Shown here: piece by piece, positions 25,564-33,895 of the stretch
Numbering within the stretch: position 1 is the stretch's first letter
Layout of the letters: each line of letters opens with the position of its first letter
DNA from: CAIOYC01 sp964243985
GTDB taxonomy: Bacteria > Pseudomonadota > Alphaproteobacteria > Caulobacterales > Caulobacteraceae
Reading direction: 5' to 3'
NCBI GenBank assembly: GCA_964243985.1
Contig: CAXTHJ010000005.1
Span: 1-64,000 of the forward strand
DNA length: 64,000 bases
The notes under the pieces: model-generated
Seen by the model: only the letters and a program-made list of their open reading frames with translations
Databases searched by the model: none
What the model was told of the DNA's origin: nothing
Program-made: the position numbers and the translations under genes

Positions 25564-27426
25564 TCATCCGAGCAAATCCTGGAGGTCGAGCACCAGCAAG
25601 ACACGCCCGTCCCCCAGCAAGGTGGCGCCGGACAAGCCCGGAAGCCCCGACAGCAAGCCGCCCATCGGCTTCAGCATCACATCCATCCGCTCCCCGATCG
25701 CTTCCACTTCGAGCCCGATCCGCTCGGACGACACCTGCACGACCACAATGACCGCATCCGGCGCGTCCGAAGATCCGGCCGCAGACGATCCCAACGCGTC
25801 CGCCAGGTTGACGACCGGCACAGTTTTATCGCGCAGAACGAAGGCGCGCGCGGCTCCGATGGGCGACATCCTGGTTCGGTCAAGCCGCAGGGTCTCTACC
25901 ACCGCATCGAAGGGGATGCCGAACACCTGACCGCCGGCCTCCACCGTCATCACCCGGGTCATCATCACGGTGAAGGGCAGGATGAGCCGAACCGTCGTTC
26001 CCGCGCCCGGCCGGCTTTCGATCGTCGCCCGCCCGCCCAGGCGCTCTATGGCGCTTCGAACGGCGTCCATCCCGACGCCGCGGCCCGACACATCCGAGAC
26101 CGTCCTGGCCGTGGAAAAGCCCGGCGCGAACACCAGATCGGCCACCGCCTCCGCAGGCATCGCCGCCAGGGTTTCCGCCGGAGCGATTCGGCGCTCGGCC
26201 GCGACGGCGCGCACGCGGTCCAGGTCGATCCCGGCGCCGTCGTCCTCGACCGCGATCACCACATGGTCGCCCTGCCGGGCGCCGCGCAACGTGATGGTTC
26301 CAAGCGCCGGCTTGCCCGCCGCCGTCCGCTTGACCTCGTCCTCCACCCCGTGGTCGACCGCGTTTCGCAACACGTGAAGCAGAGGTTCAAACAGGCTTTC
26401 CACGATGGCCTTGTCCGCCTCGGTGTCGTCACCCTCGGTGATCAGGCGGACCGGCTTGCCGAGCTGCACGCCGAGGTCGCGCACCAGCCTCGGAAACCGT
26501 TGGAACACCTGGCGCAGCGGCAGGACGCGGATGCCGAACACCGCGTGCTGAAGTTCGTCCACCAGGCGATCGAAGCGCAGGTGCTGGTCCTTAAGCGCGG
26601 CGGACAGGCTTTTGGCGTCGCCGCCGCCTTCAGCGCGTTCGGCCAGATGACCTATGGCGGTCTTTACGGTGGTGATCTCCCCCGTCAGCCGCACCAGGGC
26701 GTCCACGCGCTCGATATCGACCCGCAGGGCGCGAACGGCGGCGTCTGGAACGGCGTTGGCGGTGGCGGGCGCATCGGCCGGAGCATCTTGCAGAGCTGCG
26801 ATTAGAAGGGCGGCGTCGCCGGCTTCCAGAGCGCGATCCAGCGCCTGGTCGAGGGCGAGGGTGGATAGGCCAAGACGGACCCATACCGCCTTCGCCACCC
26901 GGGCCGCCGCGCCGAGACGGCCGGCCAGACCATCGGGGCCCGCCGCCTCCAGCATCAGACGCTGCGCTTCGAGGACGCGTGCCTCCGTCGTTCGCCGGTC
27001 GTCCAATGTCGGGGTTGGCGGCGGCGCAACTGGGATGTTGCGCCGGCTTGGTTCGAGCGCAAAGCGCGCGATGACGGCGTCGGCGGCCTCATCAGCGTCG
27101 CTCGGCGCTCCGTCGATCGCCTCGATCTGCTCCAGCCATTGCACCACTTGGTCTAAAGCGCCGAGGCAGTCGCCCACCAGACGCGGCGACAACGTCTTGG
27201 CCCCGCTTCGCACCGCCTCCAGCGCATCTTCCGCCCCGTGCAGCGCCCGCGCCATGGCGGCGAAGTCGATGATCCCAGCCGCACCCTTCAGGGTGTGAAA
27301 GGCCCGAAACGCGCTGTCCAGCCGCTCCCGGTCGCTGGGATCAGCCTCCAGCGCCAGAAGGTCCTCGGTGCCCTGGTCGACCAGCTCGCGCGCCTCGATC
27401 AGAAACTGTTCGATGAACTCGTTCAC
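25564..27426 (-). CDS. cheA: Chemotaxis histidine kinase CheA
   Basis: A 620-residue kinase. The N-terminal Hpt domain carries phospho-acceptor H44 in FRAFHTLKGAAGI. No clear P2 domain is seen in the linker of about 150 residues. The dimerisation helices and HATPase domain follow, with LLHVLRNAVDHGVE, EDDGAGIDLDRV and VSGRGVGMDAVRSA, and a C-terminal CheW-like regulatory domain (VMTVEAGGQVFGIPFDAVV to the end). It is translationally coupled to cheY upstream (ATGA). It should sit with the soluble receptor and triple-CheW protein of this cluster and phosphorylate the two receivers and CheB. Confidence 0.95.
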   Translation of the reverse strand: MNEFIEQFLIEARELVDQGTEDLLALEADPSDRERLDSAFRAFHTLKGAAGIIDFAAMARALHGAEDALEAVRSGAKTLSPRLVGDCLGALDQVVQWLEQIEAIDGAPSDADEAADAVIARFALEPSRRNIPVAPPPTPTLDDRRTTEARVLEAQRLMLEAAGPDGLAGRLGAAARVAKAVWVRLGLSTLALDQALDRALEAGDAALLIAALQDAPADAPATANAVPDAAVRALRVDIERVDALVRLTGEITTVKTAIGHLAERAEGGGDAKSLSAALKDQHLRFDRLVDELQHAVFGIRVLPLRQVFQRFPRLVRDLGVQLGKPVRLITEGDDTEADKAIVESLFEPLLHVLRNAVDHGVEDEVKRTAAGKPALGTITLRGARQGDHVVIAVEDDGAGIDLDRVRAVAAERRIAPAETLAAMPAEAVADLVFAPGFSTARTVSDVSGRGVGMDAVRSAIERLGGRATIESRPGAGTTVRLILPFTVMMTRVMTVEAGGQVFGIPFDAVVETLRLDRTRMSPIGAARAFVLRDKTVPVVNLADALGSSAAGSSDAPDAVIVVVQVSSERIGLEVEAIGERMDVMLKPMGGLLSGLPGLSGATLLGDGRVLLVLDLQDLLG

Positions 27427-27812
27427 GCCGCCGCCCCCGCCAGAAGCAACGCGTACTCGGCCAGCATCTCCTGTGTCAGCGGCTTGACCAGGTAGAAGTT
27501 AGCGCCGGCGGCCTGGGCGGCGGCGAAGTCCCGCGCATCGGCTTCCGTGCTGGTGACCAGGGCCGGGATCGTGGCCGTGACGCCGTTCTGGCGTCGCAAG
27601 GTGCGCAGGAAGGTCAGGCCGTCCATCTGCGGCATGTTCACATCGACCACCAGGAGATCGACCGGTGCAATCAGCAGCTTCTCCAAGGCCTCAATCCCGT
27701 TCAGCGCCTCATCCACCTCGAACCCGGCCGCCTCCAGCGCCTCCCGATAATAGAGCCGCACCAGGCTGGCGTCGTCCACCACAAGAACCCGGCGCTTTGC
27801 AAGATCAGCCAT
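27423..27812 (-). CDS. cheY: Chemotaxis response regulator CheY
   Basis: A 129-residue receiver domain: VLVVDDASLVRLYYREAL, phospho-Asp in LLVVDVNMPQMDGLTFLRTL, Thr in LVTSTEADA and Lys in FYLVKPLTQEML. It lies between cheR and cheA with 8-bp and 4-bp overlaps, the position of the dedicated phospho-output of this pathway. Whether the target is a flagellar motor or another process cannot be told; no flagellar gene is in the window. Confidence 0.92.
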   Translation of the reverse strand: MADLAKRRVLVVDDASLVRLYYREALEAAGFEVDEALNGIEALEKLLIAPVDLLVVDVNMPQMDGLTFLRTLRRQNGVTATIPALVTSTEADARDFAAAQAAGANFYLVKPLTQEMLAEYALLLAGAAA

Positions 27813-28671
27813 GGGCGTCCTCCGGCGGGCGTCGATAAACGATGGCGTCCGCGTATTGGCGCACTTCGAAGAGCGGCGAAATACGGCTCATGGATTCCGA
27901 ATGGCCAAGGCAGATGAATCCCCCCGGAAGAAGGTTCTCATACAGGTTCTCCGCCGCCGTCCGCCGGGACGCGTCGTCGAAATAGATCAGCACGTTGCGG
28001 CAGAATATGACGTCGAACCGTCCATAGGGGCGTGTGTCCTCCGCCTCCACCAGATTGACCGGCGAGAAGCTGACCGATCCACGGATGTCCTCGCTAAGCC
28101 GCCATCGATCATCCCCGAGCGGCTCGAAATAACGCTCCACCACGCCCGGCGGCAGGCGCGTCAGGGCGCGGGCGCCGTAGACGCCCTTGCGGGCGGCGTC
28201 CAAGGCGCGGGTGTCGATGTCGGAACCAAGGATCTCGATGTCCCACGCGTCCACCTGCGCCCAGTTCTCTAGGAGCCACATGGCGATGGAGAAGGGCTCC
28301 TCCCCGGTGGAGCAGGGCACAGACCAGATGCGGATCGGCTGGGTCGGCGAGCGCATCGTCGTTCGCTCCCGAAGGAGGTCCAAGGTCAGGCATTGGAGCT
28401 GGTGCTCCTCGCGATAAAAATAGGTCTCGTTGACGGTGAAGGCGTTGATGAACTTCTCGACCTCGCCATCCACATCGCTGCGCAGCCGGGCGAAATAGCT
28501 GGGGAAGCTGGCCGCCCCGGTGGCGTCTATGCGGTCGGTGACCCGTCGCTCCACGAAGTAGCGCTTGGCCTCGGTGAAGACCATGCCGGTGCGGCGGTAG
28601 AGGAACTCGCACAGACGGCGAAACTCCGCCTCGTTGATCGGCTCGCTGTCAGCCACGCTCGGCGGGGCCAT
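27805..28671 (-). CDS. cheR: Chemoreceptor glutamate methyltransferase CheR
   Basis: A 288-residue SAM-dependent methyltransferase that methylates glutamates on the receptor. The N-terminal helical domain (EFRRLCEFLYRRTGMVF, then RYFVERRVTDRI) precedes the catalytic domain with FTVNETYFYREEHQL, IRIWSVPCSTGEEPFSIAMW (SAM site), ILGSDIDTRALDAARKGVY and FDVIFCRNVLIYFD. It has no TPR tail or C-terminal tether. Its start lies inside the preceding HEAT-protein gene (23-bp overlap). Confidence 0.95.
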   Translation of the reverse strand: MAPPSVADSEPINEAEFRRLCEFLYRRTGMVFTEAKRYFVERRVTDRIDATGAASFPSYFARLRSDVDGEVEKFINAFTVNETYFYREEHQLQCLTLDLLRERTTMRSPTQPIRIWSVPCSTGEEPFSIAMWLLENWAQVDAWDIEILGSDIDTRALDAARKGVYGARALTRLPPGVVERYFEPLGDDRWRLSEDIRGSVSFSPVNLVEAEDTRPYGRFDVIFCRNVLIYFDDASRRTAAENLYENLLPGGFICLGHSESMSRISPLFEVRQYADAIVYRRPPEDAHG

Positions 28672-29272
28672 CGGCTAGGCGCTTGCGGGTCGCCTTGATG
28701 GCGAAGCTCAGGAACGGCTCGTGGCCAAAGCGTTCGGCGCAGCGGTCGAGAGATGGCAGGGCCGAGGCGTCGCCTACCTCCGCCAGAACGTCGATCGCCG
28801 CGGCGCAGACATTGACCTCGGCCTCCTGGTCGATCAGTCCGCACAGGAGCGTCGTCGCCCGCGCGGGCGGAAGGTTGCGCGCAATCTCGCAGCTGAGAAG
28901 GCGGACGTCCGCATCGGGATCGGCGAGGAGATCGGGCAGCACCATCATCGCCGCCGTGGGCATGGCGCGGAGAGCGTCCACGGCGCCGGTTCTGAGGTTG
29001 GCGTCATCGCTCCGCAGGCATGGCAGAACGGCCTGCGCGCTCTCATTTGTGTCGGCGCGGGCCAGAGCCGCAAAGATGGCTTCACGAACCCGATCGTCCG
29101 GCTCGCGGAGAAGGGCCTGCTCCAGGGCCGCAACCGCGCTGGGATCGCCGCCGATCGCCCGGGCGGCCGCCCATCGCTCGCCAGCAAACGACGCGAGCAG
29201 GCCCGCAAAGGGATCGGCGGCGGGCGGCGATCGGGCCGGCGGGGCGGCGGCGTCTCTGCGGATCAGGGGCAT
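28649..29272 (-). CDS. HEAT-repeat protein in the chemosensory operon
   Basis: A 207-residue protein of roughly five HEAT-like helical repeats after a Pro/Ala-rich N-terminus. Repeat-like units include AVAALEQALLREPDDRVREA, QAVLPCLRSDDANLRTGAVD, MVLPDLLADPDADVRLLSCE and TTLLCGLIDQEAEVNVCAAA. It has no enzymatic motif or signal peptide. It sits between cheB (1-bp gap) and cheR (23-bp overlap), so it is probably a scaffold that touches one of the adaptation enzymes or the receptor. HEAT-repeat genes are known in some che-like operons, but its exact role is unknown. Confidence 0.85.
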   Translation of the reverse strand: MPLIRRDAAAPPARSPPAADPFAGLLASFAGERWAAARAIGGDPSAVAALEQALLREPDDRVREAIFAALARADTNESAQAVLPCLRSDDANLRTGAVDALRAMPTAAMMVLPDLLADPDADVRLLSCEIARNLPPARATTLLCGLIDQEAEVNVCAAAIDVLAEVGDASALPSLDRCAERFGHEPFLSFAIKATRKRLADGPAERG

Positions 29273-29273
29273 G

Positions 29274-30356
29274 TCAGGGCGTTAACTGCCGAAGTCGATC
29301 CGCGATCCCTTGCACCGGTTCGATCCAGTCCGCGCCGCCCGCCTTGACCAGTTCGCCCGGCATTCCCCAGACGACGGCGGTCTCTTCCGCCTCGGCGATG
29401 GCCACGCCGCCCTGGGCATGCAGTTCGGCCATAGCGGCGGCGCCGTCATCGCCCATGCCGGTCATCAGCACCCCCACAAGCTGGCTGGCCGGCAGATGCT
29501 GCATGGCGCTTCGCACCAGGCGGTTGACGCTCGGCCGCCAGGGATAGGGCTCGGGCGAGACCGCCATTGCCATGAGATCACCGCCCCGACGGCCAACGAT
29601 CAAGTCCTGATCCCCCTGGCCGATATAGGCGACGCCTGGCTGCAGGACCACGGGTTTGGTCGCCTCCGTCACCGTGAGGGCGCAGAGGCGATCCAGACGG
29701 CTGGCCAAGGGGCCCGTGAAGCTTGCCGGCATGTGCTGAGCGATGAGGATCGGCCAGGGAAAATCCGCCGGCAATCGCGTGAGCAGGGTCTCGAGCGCGG
29801 GCGGCCCGCCGGTGGACGTTCCGACTAGCACAAGCCCGTCGCCGGTTGCAGCGACGCAGGGGCGGCTCCTGTCGACCGTTGACGCAGCGGCTGTGCGAGG
29901 CGCGGGGCGAACGCCGCCGACGCGGTGACGGATGCGATCGCGCAGCCGCAGACTGGTCCTGAGCTTGGCGCTGGCCGCGCCGCGCACCTTCTCCATCAGC
30001 TCCGGCGCCCATTCGTCCATGCGGAGCGACACCGCGCCGCCGGGCTTCGGCACGAAGTCCACAGCGCCTAATCGAAAGGCCTCCAGCGTTGCTTCCGCGC
30101 CCGCCGCCGTCAACGACGACACCATCACCACCGGGCACGGCCGCTCCACCATGATCCGGTCCAGACAGGCCAAGCCGTCCATCTGCGGCATGTTCACATC
30201 GAGGGTGACCACGTCCGGCTGAAAGGTTGGAAGGGCGTCGAGGGCCTCCAGACCGTTGCGGGCGTATTGGAGTTCAAAGTCCGGATCGTTGGAGAACACC
30301 TGGCCGATGAGTTTCCGCACCAAGGCGGAGTCGTCGACCACCAGAAGTTTGATCAC
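29274..30356 (-). CDS. cheB: Chemotaxis methylesterase/deamidase CheB
   Basis: A 360-residue response regulator that removes methyl groups from the receptor. The N-terminal receiver has LLVVDDSALVRKLI and phospho-Asp in VTLDVNMPQMDGLACLD. The C-terminal methylesterase has the catalytic Ser in LVGTSTGGPPALETLL, His in AQHMPASFTGPL and Asp in GVLMTGMGDDGAAAM. It overlaps the triple-CheW gene by 4 bp. With CheR in the same transcript, methylation-based adaptation appears complete. Confidence 0.95.
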   Translation of the reverse strand: MIKLLVVDDSALVRKLIGQVFSNDPDFELQYARNGLEALDALPTFQPDVVTLDVNMPQMDGLACLDRIMVERPCPVVMVSSLTAAGAEATLEAFRLGAVDFVPKPGGAVSLRMDEWAPELMEKVRGAASAKLRTSLRLRDRIRHRVGGVRPAPRTAAASTVDRSRPCVAATGDGLVLVGTSTGGPPALETLLTRLPADFPWPILIAQHMPASFTGPLASRLDRLCALTVTEATKPVVLQPGVAYIGQGDQDLIVGRRGGDLMAMAVSPEPYPWRPSVNRLVRSAMQHLPASQLVGVLMTGMGDDGAAAMAELHAQGGVAIAEAEETAVVWGMPGELVKAGGADWIEPVQGIADRLRQLTP

Positions 30357-31870
30357 AAATCGGCCTGCGCGGCGTCGGGCTCGAAGGCGTCCAGCAGGCT
30401 CCGTTCGGCGCGGCTGAGCAGCTCCGCCGGATCGAGCACCAGGACGATGCGGCCCGCCGCCTCAAGGTTGATGACGCTGCGCACCAGCCGCGTCGTCTCC
30501 CCGGCGAGATCGGGCGCCGCGCCGATAGCCTCAGCGGAGCTGGTGAGAACTTGCGAGACGCTGTCCACGATCAAACCGGCGCGGTGGCGCTCGGTACGCA
30601 CCACCACCAGGCGGCGCCCCGCCCTGTGTTCCGGTTCGGGCATTCCGAAACGGCGGCGCTGGTCGATCACCGGCAAAACTTCGCCCCGAAGATTCACCAC
30701 ACCCTCCAGGAAGGCCGGGGTATTGGGGAGGCGCGTGATGTGGACGGGAACCTGCGCCACCTCGTCCACCACTTCGATCGGCAGGGCGAACTCGTCCTCG
30801 GCCAGGCGAAAGACCAGGAACTTCAGCTCTTGGATTTCGACGGAAGCCAATTCGGGCTTGTCGCCTTGGGCGCTCATGGCTCGATGCAGGCGTTCCATCA
30901 CGTCCTCCCGAAAAAGCTGCTCTGGCGCCAGGATCGAGACCAGCCGCCCGCCCTCCCCGCGATAGATGGCCTTGATCCGTGTTTCGCCGCCGGTGCGCGC
31001 GGCCAGCACGGCGGGCGTCGGCTCCATGTGGTCCGGATCGAGGGGCAGGATGGCGCGCATACGGTCCACCACCAGCCCCACCAGCACCCCAGCCACCGTG
31101 GTCACCACCACCTTCTGCGGCGCGCCGCCCGCCGCTTTGGGCAAACCCAACAACCCGCGAAGCGAAAACAGCGGCAGAAGCGTGTCGCGGTAGGGCGCGA
31201 CGCCGAGCACGAGCGCTTCGCTCAGCGCCACGGCCGTGGTGGCTTTCGGGGCGGGAATGATCTCGCGCACGGCGTCCAGGCTGAGGCCGTATTCCTGATC
31301 GGCCGCCTCGAAGGTGATCAGGCGTTCGAACTCAATCGTGCTGGCGGTTCGATCCGGCGCGGTGACGCCGCCTTGAGCCCGGTGAACTCGTACGGGGCGG
31401 GGTTTCTGGACAAAGGCTTCGGCCAGCAAGGCGCGAACGTCGAGGATTTTGGCGACGTCTGCCCCTCCATCGCAGCGGAAGGCGCCGATCAGCCGCTCCC
31501 CAGGATGGGCGCTCAAGGCCGCCTGCGCGGTCTGCACATCATCCGCTTCCACGCTGACCAGGGCGTCCACCGCATCCACCGCCAGGGCCACCGGCGCATC
31601 TCCCGCCAGCACCAGCGCGCGGGAGGCCGCCGTGGAGGCGGTCTTCTCCTCCCCCAGCAGTCCGCGCAGGCTGGCCACAGCCAGCACTTCGCCACGAAGG
31701 TTGGCGACGCCCATCAGCCCCTGCGGCCCCTGCGGCACGCGCGCCACTGCGGGAATCCGGATCACTTCCGCCACATCGACCGCCGGCAAGGCGTAGAGCC
31801 GCTCGGCCATGCGAAAGGTCAAAAACCGTTGCGCCACCTTCTCCGGACGCGCCTCGCCAGGATCATTCAT
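30353..31870 (-). CDS. Adaptor protein with three tandem CheW domains
   Basis: At 505 residues this is about three times the usual CheW length. Three CheW-like domains can be traced: residues about 12-155 (FLTFRMAERLYALPAVDVAE, then MGVANLRGEVLAV), about 178-325 (LITFEAADQEYGLSLDAVRE, then YRDTLLPLFSLRGLLGL) and about 358-490 (FLVFRLAEDEFALPIEVVDE, then LEGVVNLRGEVLPVIDQRRR). The first and third keep the NLRG loop used for receptor/CheA contact; the middle one has FSLRG. It should link receptor and CheA. No separate single CheW is encoded in the cluster. Its ATG overlaps the receptor stop by 8 bp. Confidence 0.9.
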   Translation of the reverse strand: MNDPGEARPEKVAQRFLTFRMAERLYALPAVDVAEVIRIPAVARVPQGPQGLMGVANLRGEVLAVASLRGLLGEEKTASTAASRALVLAGDAPVALAVDAVDALVSVEADDVQTAQAALSAHPGERLIGAFRCDGGADVAKILDVRALLAEAFVQKPRPVRVHRAQGGVTAPDRTASTIEFERLITFEAADQEYGLSLDAVREIIPAPKATTAVALSEALVLGVAPYRDTLLPLFSLRGLLGLPKAAGGAPQKVVVTTVAGVLVGLVVDRMRAILPLDPDHMEPTPAVLAARTGGETRIKAIYRGEGGRLVSILAPEQLFREDVMERLHRAMSAQGDKPELASVEIQELKFLVFRLAEDEFALPIEVVDEVAQVPVHITRLPNTPAFLEGVVNLRGEVLPVIDQRRRFGMPEPEHRAGRRLVVVRTERHRAGLIVDSVSQVLTSSAEAIGAAPDLAGETTRLVRSVINLEAAGRIVLVLDPAELLSRAERSLLDAFEPDAAQADL

Positions 31871-33773
31871 TGCGGGTCTTCAACTCGTCGGCCAGGGAGG
31901 CGATCTCCTCGATGGCGGCGGCGAGGTCTTCAGCGCCGCGCGCCTGCTGCGAGGCGGCGGTGGCGGCTTGACGCGCGGCGGAGGAGGCCTCTTCCGCGGC
32001 AGCGGCGATCTGGCGGGCGGCGGCGGCTGTCTGGGTCGCGCCGGCCAGGATCGATTCGGCGCCGTCCTTCAGCGCGCGGTTGGCCGCCTTCATCGCCGTC
32101 ACGTCGGCGCCGAGCTTTTCCAGCGCCGTGAACACCGCACGGCTGCTCTGGACCTCGACCTCGGCGGCGGCGATCACCTGCTCGCTGTCGCGGCGAAGCG
32201 AGGCGATCTGATCCAGGATGCCGCGCACGGTGTCCTTGGCGCGATCCACGCTATCTGACGCCTCCCGCGCCAGAGCGCGAATGTCGCTGGAGACCAGGGC
32301 GAAGCCCCGCCCGGCGCTGCCGGCCCGCGCGGCTTCCACGGAGCCCGAAACCGCCAGCATGGTGGTCTGCACCGCCACCAGCGCGATGCTGTCCACCACC
32401 TTCTCGATCCGTCTGCCGATAGCGTCCAGCCCGACGATGGTGGCGAGGCTGGTCTGCGTGGTGTCCAGGGCAGCGCCGACGCCGCGCATCAGCCCCTCCA
32501 CCGCGATCCGGCTTTCCTTCAGCGCGACCTCCATCCGCATCACCCCGTCATCAGCGGCGCTGGCGTTGGACTGAGCGATGCGGGCGCCGGCTTCGATCTG
32601 GGTGAGGGCGGCCGAGGTCTGCTGCGTCGCGGCGGCCTGCATCTGCGAGCCGCGATTGATCTGCTCCACCGCGGCCATGATCTGGGCGGAGGCGCTGGAA
32701 AGCTCCTGGACGGCGGCGGAAAGCTCTTCGGCGGTGGCGGAGATCTGTTCCGCCGCCTGCGCGGTGGCGTCGCCGCCCACATCGTCAGCCAGCGCCGCTA
32801 AGCCGTGGGCCGCCGTCTGGCCCTGCTCCAGCGAGGTGGATTGCTGTTGGATCGCGGTCTGGGCCTCGGCGGCGGCTGAGGCCTGTTGCTCGGCGGCGGC
32901 GGCCACCTGTTCGGCGCCGCGTTGGGCTTCGCCGGCGGCCCGTTCCGCTTCGAGCGCGGCGGTCAGCGTGACGTCGCTGGCGTCGGCGAGACGGGTCATG
33001 TCGGCGCGCATGGCCTCCAGCGAGCCCACCGCCGCCGCGCCGACCTTCGCCTCGCCCACGGCGGTTTGCGCCGCCGCCCGAACCGCTTCGACCACGCCCC
33101 GCACGTCGGTTTGGATCGTATCGACTAGGCTTTGGACCTGCTGCGCGCTCATTTCTGAGGTTTCAGCCAGCGCACGCACCTCATCGGCCACCACCGCAAA
33201 GCCTCGGCCAAGATCGCCGGCCCGCGCCGCTTCGATGGCGGCGTTCAGGGCGAGGAGATTGGTCTGGTCGGAGATACGGCTGACGGTTTGGGTGATCTCG
33301 CCGATGTCCCCCGCCCGCCGCTCCAACTCGGCGATGATCGCCACCGAAGCGGTCTGGCGCTCGGCGTTGCGTTCGATGGACCGCACGGAGGTGGTGATCT
33401 GCACCGCTGTTTCCGCCAGCACCAGCTGCACCGCCTCGGTGCGCCGGCGCGACGCGTCGGCCTGGGTGCGCGCCTGGCTAAGGGCGCCGGCCACAGTCTT
33501 GATGGCCGCCAGTTGTTCCTGCGATCCACCGGCCGCCTCTTCGGCTCCGCTGGCGATCTGCTCCATGGAGCGGCGAAGCTGTTCCGCGGCGGCGGCGGCT
33601 TCTGAAAGACCGCTGGCCAGTTCTTCGGTGGCGGCGGCCACCCGTTCGGCCACCTTGTCACGCGGGGCGTTGTTGTTTTTGCGCGACGGAGCGGGTCGGG
33701 TCGTCGCCACCGCCTTCGGCGCGGCCACCCGAGAGACAGCGCCTTGCATTTTCGTGGTTTTGACAAGCGCCAT
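31863..33773 (-). CDS. Soluble chemoreceptor (MCP) with two signalling-tip hairpins
   Basis: A 636-residue, Ala/Gln/Glu-rich coiled-coil protein with no transmembrane helix, HAMP or recognisable ligand domain. A canonical MCP tip lies near residue 169 (QTNLLALNAAIEAARAG, then GRGFAVVADEVRALAETS). A second, divergent tip is near residue 467 (QTTMLAVSGSVEAARAG, then GRGFALVSSDIRALAREAS). Long heptad-rich arms surround both. The first 40 residues are basic and Pro/Thr-rich. ATG 33773 gives MALVKTTKM; an upstream ATG at 33818 is possible, and neither has a strong ribosome site. It is the first gene of the che transcript and probably forms a cytoplasmic array. Confidence 0.88.
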   Translation of the reverse strand: MALVKTTKMQGAVSRVAAPKAVATTRPAPSRKNNNAPRDKVAERVAAATEELASGLSEAAAAAEQLRRSMEQIASGAEEAAGGSQEQLAAIKTVAGALSQARTQADASRRRTEAVQLVLAETAVQITTSVRSIERNAERQTASVAIIAELERRAGDIGEITQTVSRISDQTNLLALNAAIEAARAGDLGRGFAVVADEVRALAETSEMSAQQVQSLVDTIQTDVRGVVEAVRAAAQTAVGEAKVGAAAVGSLEAMRADMTRLADASDVTLTAALEAERAAGEAQRGAEQVAAAAEQQASAAAEAQTAIQQQSTSLEQGQTAAHGLAALADDVGGDATAQAAEQISATAEELSAAVQELSSASAQIMAAVEQINRGSQMQAAATQQTSAALTQIEAGARIAQSNASAADDGVMRMEVALKESRIAVEGLMRGVGAALDTTQTSLATIVGLDAIGRRIEKVVDSIALVAVQTTMLAVSGSVEAARAGSAGRGFALVSSDIRALAREASDSVDRAKDTVRGILDQIASLRRDSEQVIAAAEVEVQSSRAVFTALEKLGADVTAMKAANRALKDGAESILAGATQTAAAARQIAAAAEEASSAARQAATAASQQARGAEDLAAAIEEIASLADELKTRNE

Positions 33774-33895
33774 GCAATTTCGACCCAACAATCTTGAGGC
33801 GCTCTCGCCCCCGCTCATCTTCTATCGTGGACGCGACATTGGCAAAGGTAGAAATAACGCCCCGGGCCCTTTTGCGATCGGACGCCTGGAGGTCT

